From assembly GCA_002422745.1 (NCBI GenBank), contig DITH01000129.1, positions 1,234 through 10,313 on the forward strand: DNA of 9,080 nt, in the 5' to 3' direction. The notes below the pieces were generated by a model. It had not been told where the DNA came from, did no database searches, and saw nothing but the letters and a program-made list of their open reading frames with translations. The stretch is from Alphaproteobacteria bacterium UBA6189. Lineage in GTDB: Bacteria > Pseudomonadota > Alphaproteobacteria > Rickettsiales > UBA3002. The position numbers and the translations under genes are program-made. Positions 5,873 to 9,080 of the stretch are shown here, piece after piece; position 1 is the first letter of the stretch, and each line of letters starts with the position of its first letter.

Positions 5873-6268
5873 ATGAAAATTACCACTTTCGCGCTTACTG
5901 CTGTTCTTGTCCTTTCCACCGCGCCGCTGGCCTATGCTGGCCCCGGCCATGAACACGGCCATAGCCACGGTGCCGGTGGCCACAGCCATGACGCACCTGC
6001 CAAGATTGACGATAAAGCGGCGATTGCTACGGCCACCAAAGCGGTTGCAAGCCTCATCGAACAGAAACAGCCTGTGGATGGCGCAGCGCTTGATGCTGAA
6101 TGGGCGACCACCCTCGAAGCCGACAAAAAAATCAGCAAAAAGGGCAACGGCTATTACATCGTGGCATTCAGCGGCAAGGATGCAAAAACGCTCTATGTCC
6201 TGCTCTCTGATGCGGGCGAAGTTTACGATGCGAATTATTCGGGGAAGTTTGAGGGCTTAAAAGAGTAA
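5873..6268 (+). CDS. Small exported His-rich protein, DUF6488-like
   Basis: The product has 131 residues. A signal peptide (1-22, ending AYA/G) is followed by a His-rich segment (23-40: GPGHEHGHSHGAGGHSHD, six His) and a small domain (about 45-128) ending in NGYYIVAFSGKDAKTLYVLL and GEVYDANYSGKF. I recognise it as resembling DUF6488 proteins, which have no proven function. The start has a strong AAGGAG site (5862-5867) and lies 20 bp after the hupE-like stop, so the two are probably co-transcribed from promoter C. A His-rich periplasmic protein next to a HupE-type membrane protein suggests metal binding or delivery, perhaps to or from that protein's His-rich tail; this is inference. The 3' end is 42 bp before the hairpin at 6311. 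Confidence 0.8.
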   Translation: MKITTFALTAVLVLSTAPLAYAGPGHEHGHSHGAGGHSHDAPAKIDDKAAIATATKAVASLIEQKQPVDGAALDAEWATTLEADKKISKKGNGYYIVAFSGKDAKTLYVLLSDAGEVYDANYSGKFEGLKE

Positions 6269-6302
6269 GTTTTTTGGCCTCTAATGCAGCTTTGCCAGAA
6301 AC

Positions 6303-6338
6303 AAAAAAAAGGCGGCTTCCCGGTGAAGGGAAGCCGCC
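6303..6338 (-). terminator. Strong intrinsic terminator closing the phage lysis operon
   Basis: A perfect 11-bp stem, GGCGGCTTCCC (6311-6321) with GGGAAGCCGCC (6328-6338), closes a 6-base loop (6322-6327). On the minus strand it is followed by eight T (plus-strand A-run 6303-6310), a classic terminator for the lysis genes. On the plus strand only a poor AT tract follows (TAAATAAA), so it may also stop the hupE-DUF6488 transcript, less efficiently. Confidence 0.88.
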
Positions 6339-6359
6339 TAAATAAAGGGTATGGAAATA

Positions 6360-6560
6360 TCACCAGCTGCAGAGGGATTTGCCTACCTCGTTATGGTCAA
6401 GGATTTGCCGCGCCGTACCATCGCTGAACGTATCCTGCTTGCTGATATAAATGGGCCTGCCGACCACGCAAAAGCTGTCAGTCACGCGACCAGTCATCGC
6501 GCAGGCGCTTAGCAGCGTCGCCATCAGCAAGAGTGCGACGGTTCTTGTCTTGGATTTCAT
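6360..6560 (-). CDS. Rz1-like outer-membrane spanin lipoprotein
   Basis: The product has 66 residues. A lipoprotein signal (MKSKTRTVALLLMATLLSAC) has its lipobox LSAC at 17-20, with Cys20 as the predicted lipid anchor. The mature part is about 46 residues and contains DSFCVVGRPIYISKQD and TARQILDHNEVGKSLC. This is a pattern seen in small phage lipoproteins after lysis genes. It overlaps the end of the Rz-like gene by 83 bp in another frame, the usual Rz/Rz1 layout. The pair would span the periplasm and disrupt the outer membrane in the last step of lysis. The ribosome site is weak. Two further Cys (31 and 64) could form a disulfide. Confidence 0.78.
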   Translation of the reverse strand: MKSKTRTVALLLMATLLSACAMTGRVTDSFCVVGRPIYISKQDTFSDGTARQILDHNEVGKSLCSW

Positions 6561-6729
6561 GGGATTTGCTCACGTTTTGGGATTGCTTTTCCAGCGCGTC
6601 CACCCGTTCGGCAGTCCTGCCAGCACGACGGGCGGCCAGCAGGATACCGAGGAAGGAAAGCGCCGCCATCAACCACCCGGCCACACGCAGGGCATTGGTG
6701 GTAAGGAAGGCTTTGACGGCCGCAATCAT
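6478..6729 (-). CDS. Rz-like inner-membrane spanin
   Basis: The product has 83 residues from the ATG at 6727-6729, chosen because it has an AAGGAAGG site and forms an ATGA overlap with the endolysin stop; a longer reading to 6810 would lie inside the endolysin gene. It has an N-terminal membrane helix (about 15-33, VAGWLMAALSFLGILLA) and then a charged, probably coiled-coil periplasmic part (AERVDALEKQSQNVSKSHE to DAAKRLRDDWSRD). This topology, the position after the endolysin and the overlap with an Rz1-like lipoprotein gene make it the inner-membrane partner of a two-part spanin. Sequence similarity alone would not settle this. Confidence 0.75.
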   Translation of the reverse strand: MIAAVKAFLTTNALRVAGWLMAALSFLGILLAARRAGRTAERVDALEKQSQNVSKSHEIQDKNRRTLADGDAAKRLRDDWSRD

Positions 6730-7388
6730 ATCTTGCCTTCCTTGCGGGCTTGGTAGCGGCTCCATGCGATATAGAGCAGCACCAGCGCCAGCACCGCGAC
6801 GATGGCCCACGGTGCAGCCTTCGCCAGAATAGTAGCCAGCGGCAATGCCGGTTCCAGCGTTTCCACGGCCTGCGACACTGCGCCGATGCCGATACTGGCC
6901 GCGCCGCCGATTTTGGTGGCGATCATGGTATCGGTCTTGCCGATGGGCCGGATTTGGTTCAGCGCCTCTTTCGCGCTGGCAGGCGGCGGCGTGTCTATAT
7001 CGTTAAAGAACACATGGCCGTTGGTGTAATATACCGGCTTCTTGCCGCGCGACCATGCGGGCTTAACTGCCGGGGTGTGATAGTGCGTGCTGCGGTTCGT
7101 GGGATCTGCCAGCCGCTTTTCCACCGCCTGCGTCGCAATCTCCACGCATTTGTCGAACCACGCGCCGTTAGCCTTGAAAATCCGCTCCCGGTTCGGGTCG
7201 CTGGTATTCCAGCAGCTGAATTGATAGGGCTGGATGCACACGGCTTCTACGTCATTCGGCCAGTTCGGAAGCGCCACCCGGTTCATCACCACGCAGGCGA
7301 TGGCGGTGGCATCCTGCACGTCATGGGGCTTGGCTTCGCCGTAGAGCGTGCGGGCCAGCGTGTCGATATGTTCGGCTTTGGTCGTCAT
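6726..7388 (-). CDS. Phage endolysin, SleB-family cell wall hydrolase with C-terminal membrane segment
   Basis: The product has 220 residues. The N-terminal hydrolase domain (about 5-135) shows the SleB (Hydrolase_2) pattern: LARTLYGEA with Glu18 as the likely catalytic residue, AIACVVMNRV, QPYQFSCWN (53-61), THYHTPAVKPAW (101-112) and the final NGHVFFND. SleB-type enzymes cleave peptidoglycan glycan strands. A Gly/Ala-rich linker (about 150-185) leads to one membrane helix (about 192-210) and a basic tail (RYQARKEGKI). No signal peptide is seen. The membrane helix near the C-terminus may tether the enzyme or help it reach the periplasm. The start has AGGAG (7393-7397 region), 9 bp after the preceding small gene; the stop overlaps the Rz-like start as ATGA. 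Confidence 0.88.
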   Translation of the reverse strand: MTTKAEHIDTLARTLYGEAKPHDVQDATAIACVVMNRVALPNWPNDVEAVCIQPYQFSCWNTSDPNRERIFKANGAWFDKCVEIATQAVEKRLADPTNRSTHYHTPAVKPAWSRGKKPVYYTNGHVFFNDIDTPPPASAKEALNQIRPIGKTDTMIATKIGGAASIGIGAVSQAVETLEPALPLATILAKAAPWAIVAVLALVLLYIAWSRYQARKEGKI

Positions 7389-7397
7389 AGTGTTCTC

Positions 7398-7646
7398 CTA
7401 TTGTTTGTTGAAAATGAAATTGAGGACGGCAGTGATGAACGAGCCGACGACCGCCGCGACGAGCATGGCGAAGGAAAACGCGCCTTTGCCTTGGTTCATG
7501 ATTTCGGTGAGCGCATCGACTTTGCGGGCAAGGCTGGCGATGGATTCTTTCGTTTCCTTCGCGTGTTCGCGCTGTTGCTCGCGCAGGCCGCGTAACTCCG
7601 CTTCAAGCACGGCGATACGCACCTGACCTTCAGGTGTGTTGGGCAT
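7398..7646 (-). CDS. Small coiled-coil membrane protein, XhlA/holin-like
   Basis: The product has 82 residues: a charged, Leu-heptad coiled-coil half (about 8-50, with VAVLEAEL-type repeats such as IAVLEAELRGLREQQ and LARKVDALTEIM) and one C-terminal membrane helix (about 57-78). The layout resembles XhlA (haemolysin) proteins, which sit beside holins and endolysins in phage lysis cassettes. The gene has a strong AAAGGAG site five bases before its ATG and lies 9 bp upstream of the endolysin gene. It is the best holin or holin-accessory candidate in the window, but the family call rests on topology and position. Confidence 0.68.
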   Translation of the reverse strand: MPNTPEGQVRIAVLEAELRGLREQQREHAKETKESIASLARKVDALTEIMNQGKGAFSFAMLVAAVVGSFITAVLNFIFNKQ

Positions 7647-7673
7647 AAAAACTCCTTTGTGATGGTGGGGGGG

Positions 7674-8612
7674 TTAGGCAGAAAGCAGCGCGTACCAACG
7701 GTCGCCGGTGGCTGCCCAAAACAGGGCGTTCTTCCCAGCGGCTAGCGAGAAGTAGGTATCAGCGGCGAGCGCATTGATGTAATGCCCGTAATGGGGATAG
7801 ACGCGCAGGGCGTTGGCACCGGCATTGGCGACAAAAATAAAATCGCCTTGCTCCGGCCACGGCAGCCGCGCTCCTTGATTCGCGCCAACGGTGGTGAACT
7901 GGTTGGTTTGCGCCGCGATTGCCGTGGCTGCTCCTTGGTTGCTGCCTGCCGCGCTTAGGCCGGAAGCGTTCCTTTTCAGCGCCACCCGGCCACTATCGGC
8001 CATCATTTTCAGCGCGTCATAGAACGTGCCGCCATCCGGCGACACTTTGAGGGTAAAATTGTCATCCCCCAGCAAGCCGAACTCAGCCCGCGCCGACCAG
8101 TTGTTCTGAAACAGGAAGCACGCCTTGTTGCCCGTATCGTTCTTGTTCAGCTTTACTTGCAGATCACCGCCTGCATGGTTCAGCAAAACGGCCTCACTCG
8201 ATACGGCCAGCTTGTTCGTGCTATCCGCCGTGGTGTTCACGCCCAGCATGGAAAGGTTCTGCAGAAGCGTCGGCACGCTGGCGGATGTTCCCCAGCCGGA
8301 GCCGTTGTAGCTGTAAAGCGTTTCGGCATCCGCCGCCCACACGGTCAACCCCGGCCACGGCGCGATGAAGTTCCAGCCGGTCGTGTAATAGGCCAGCTTG
8401 TGTGCTTGGCCTATCCACGCGCCGGTCGGCGTATCACCTACCACATAGCAATCCCCCGCAGCTGGGGTATTGGGCGGGTCTTCGGTGCCGATACTCACAG
8501 CGGCGGGCTGCACCAGCGCATCGAGCCGTTCAAGGGCTGCATTATGGGTGACTTCCTTTTGGGCTTGGCTTGCCACAATGAAGGGCAAGCCCAGACGAAC
8601 GGTCTGGGACAT
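7674..8612 (-). CDS. DUF2793-domain phage tail-associated protein
   Basis: The product has 312 residues. The N-terminal region (about 1-110) is a DUF2793 domain: LGLPFIVASQAQKEVTHNAA, AALERLDALVQP, DCYVVGDTPTGAWIGQ, WPGLTVWAADAETLYSYNG. A middle variable region (about 115-225) has a fibre-like look (NLSMLGVNTTADSTNKLAVS, LKVSPDGGTFYDALKM). The C-terminal region (about 240-312) has GDFIFVANAGANALRVYPH and GKNALFWAATGDRWYALLSA. DUF2793 proteins commonly follow the baseplate multidomain protein in alphaproteobacterial prophages and GTA-like elements; a role in tail tip or host contact is likely but not proven. The start has GGAG eight bases upstream and lies 24 bp after the upstream stop. Confidence 0.87.
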   Translation of the reverse strand: MSQTVRLGLPFIVASQAQKEVTHNAALERLDALVQPAAVSIGTEDPPNTPAAGDCYVVGDTPTGAWIGQAHKLAYYTTGWNFIAPWPGLTVWAADAETLYSYNGSGWGTSASVPTLLQNLSMLGVNTTADSTNKLAVSSEAVLLNHAGGDLQVKLNKNDTGNKACFLFQNNWSARAEFGLLGDDNFTLKVSPDGGTFYDALKMMADSGRVALKRNASGLSAAGSNQGAATAIAAQTNQFTTVGANQGARLPWPEQGDFIFVANAGANALRVYPHYGHYINALAADTYFSLAAGKNALFWAATGDRWYALLSA

Positions 8613-8636
8613 GGGATTCTCCGATATTAAGATTGG

Positions 8637-9080
8637 TTAAATGCTGGCGCCTGCGGGGTAGCCCCGGCCCACCACCGCCGAAAGCTGGTAGATGCGGACG
8701 CTCACGCTGCTTTGCGGTGCGCCGAAATCCGTCACTTGGCTAGCCGCGCTATAGGCAACTGTGGGGCTGGTACTGGACAAGGTGCGCTTCACCGTCACGC
8801 CATCGAGGATTTCCACCTCGTAGCGTTCCGATTCCTCGCCCAGCGGAATATCCACCCCGTCGCGCCATTCCGCATCCACGCGGGAGCGGCGCTGCCAGCC
8901 AATCGTGAGATTGCCGGAACCGTCGCGCGAGGCCGTCACATGCACCGGGGCAAACGGTTTCAGGCATTTGCCGGTGTAGGTGAACGGAATCTCGTCGGTC
9001 GTGCTTGGCGAGTTCCCGACGCTGACCGCCTTGTAGTAAAGCTCACGCCCGATAAGGTTGTTCGCTATGGTGGTCGTATA
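8637..9080 (-). CDS. Phage/GTA baseplate multidomain protein ('megatron'), C-terminal fragment
   Basis: The reading frame stays open to the right edge, giving the last 147 residues; the N-terminus is outside the window. Visible stretches are NLIGRELYYKAVSVGNSP, IPFTYTGKCLKPFAPVHV, TASRDGSGNLTIGWQRRSR, EWRDGVDIPLGEESERYEV and the final VRIYQLSAVVGRGYPA. This is the fibronectin-like C-terminal end of the very large tail-tip protein of Rhodobacter-type gene transfer agents and related phages. In the GTA this protein sits at the tail tip and helps attach to the host and cross its envelope. A GTG at 8943-8945 could be misread as a start, but the coding frame plainly continues upstream of it. Confidence 0.86.
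   Translation of the reverse strand, partial: YTTTIANNLIGRELYYKAVSVGNSPSTTDEIPFTYTGKCLKPFAPVHVTASRDGSGNLTIGWQRRSRVDAEWRDGVDIPLGEESERYEVEILDGVTVKRTLSSTSPTVAYSAASQVTDFGAPQSSVSVRIYQLSAVVGRGYPAGASI

Noticed and set aside
6750..7595. 281-residue open frame on the plus strand
   Set aside because: It lies opposite the endolysin and the XhlA-like gene, is rich in Arg/Gly/His without motifs, and has no ribosome site in context; it is a shadow of G+C-rich coding DNA.
7785..7795. CCCGTAATGGG also present inside the 4968-4994 dyad (4976-4986)
   Set aside because: Here it encodes conserved residues near the C-terminus of the DUF2793 protein, and the outer arms of the dyad are absent; an 11-bp match of a semi-palindrome is probably chance.
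1..9080. CRISPR array, tRNA, rRNA, insertion sequence or integrase
   Set aside because: No regularly spaced repeats, no tRNA-like or rRNA-like segment, and no transposase or integrase motifs were seen in any frame.

Overview
The window looks like an alphaproteobacterial chromosome or large replicon. It carries a nickel/cobalt-type metal-resistance island (about 1-6268) beside the tail-tip and lysis end of a prophage or gene-transfer-agent-like element (about 6303-9080). The alphaproteobacterial guess rests on the tail-tip protein, the DUF2793 protein and the SleB-type endolysin with a membrane tail, all common in that class. No rRNA or tRNA is present to test it.

Metal island, minus strand. 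Read in the direction of transcription, the genes are a small membrane protein (CnrY-like putative anti-sigma, 3275-2922), a membrane-anchored periplasmic metal sensor (CnrX-like, 2918-2463), an ECF sigma factor (CnrH-like, 2485-1865), a TolC-family outer-membrane efflux protein (CnrC/CzcC-like, 1806-430) and the start of an RND periplasmic adaptor (CnrB/CzcB-like, 440 to beyond base 1). This is the order of the cnrYXHCBA nickel/cobalt operon of Cupriavidus metallidurans; the RND pump gene is expected beyond the left edge. Upstream on the same strand is an MFS exporter with a His-rich C-terminus, NreB-like (4804-3455). Divergent from it on the plus strand are a HupE/UreJ-type membrane protein with a His-rich tail (5025-5852) and a small His-rich exported protein (DUF6488-like, 5873-6268).

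Regulation. A 31-bp bipartite motif, (T/A)T(G/A)AGGG(G/A)T-N12-TGCGTATAAG, occurs three times with identical spacing. It lies upstream of the anti-sigma gene (minus), upstream of the outer-membrane gene (minus) and upstream of hupE (plus). The first two positions match the two known CnrH promoters, cnrYp and cnrCp. I infer that all three are promoters of the ECF sigma factor encoded here, which would extend the regulon to the HupE/DUF6488 pair. Two inverted repeats sit in or just after these promoters. In the proposed model, metal binding by the CnrX-like sensor makes the CnrY-like protein release the sigma factor, which turns on the regulator operon, the RND efflux system and the HupE/DUF6488 unit.

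Phage end, minus strand. In transcription order: the C-terminus of a GTA/phage baseplate multidomain protein ('megatron', running off the right edge), a DUF2793 protein, a small coiled-coil/membrane protein (XhlA/holin-like), a SleB-family endolysin with a C-terminal membrane segment, and an overlapping Rz/Rz1-type spanin pair. The block ends at a strong intrinsic terminator (6303-6338) that faces the metal island. No integrase, attachment site, tRNA, insertion sequence or CRISPR array was seen.
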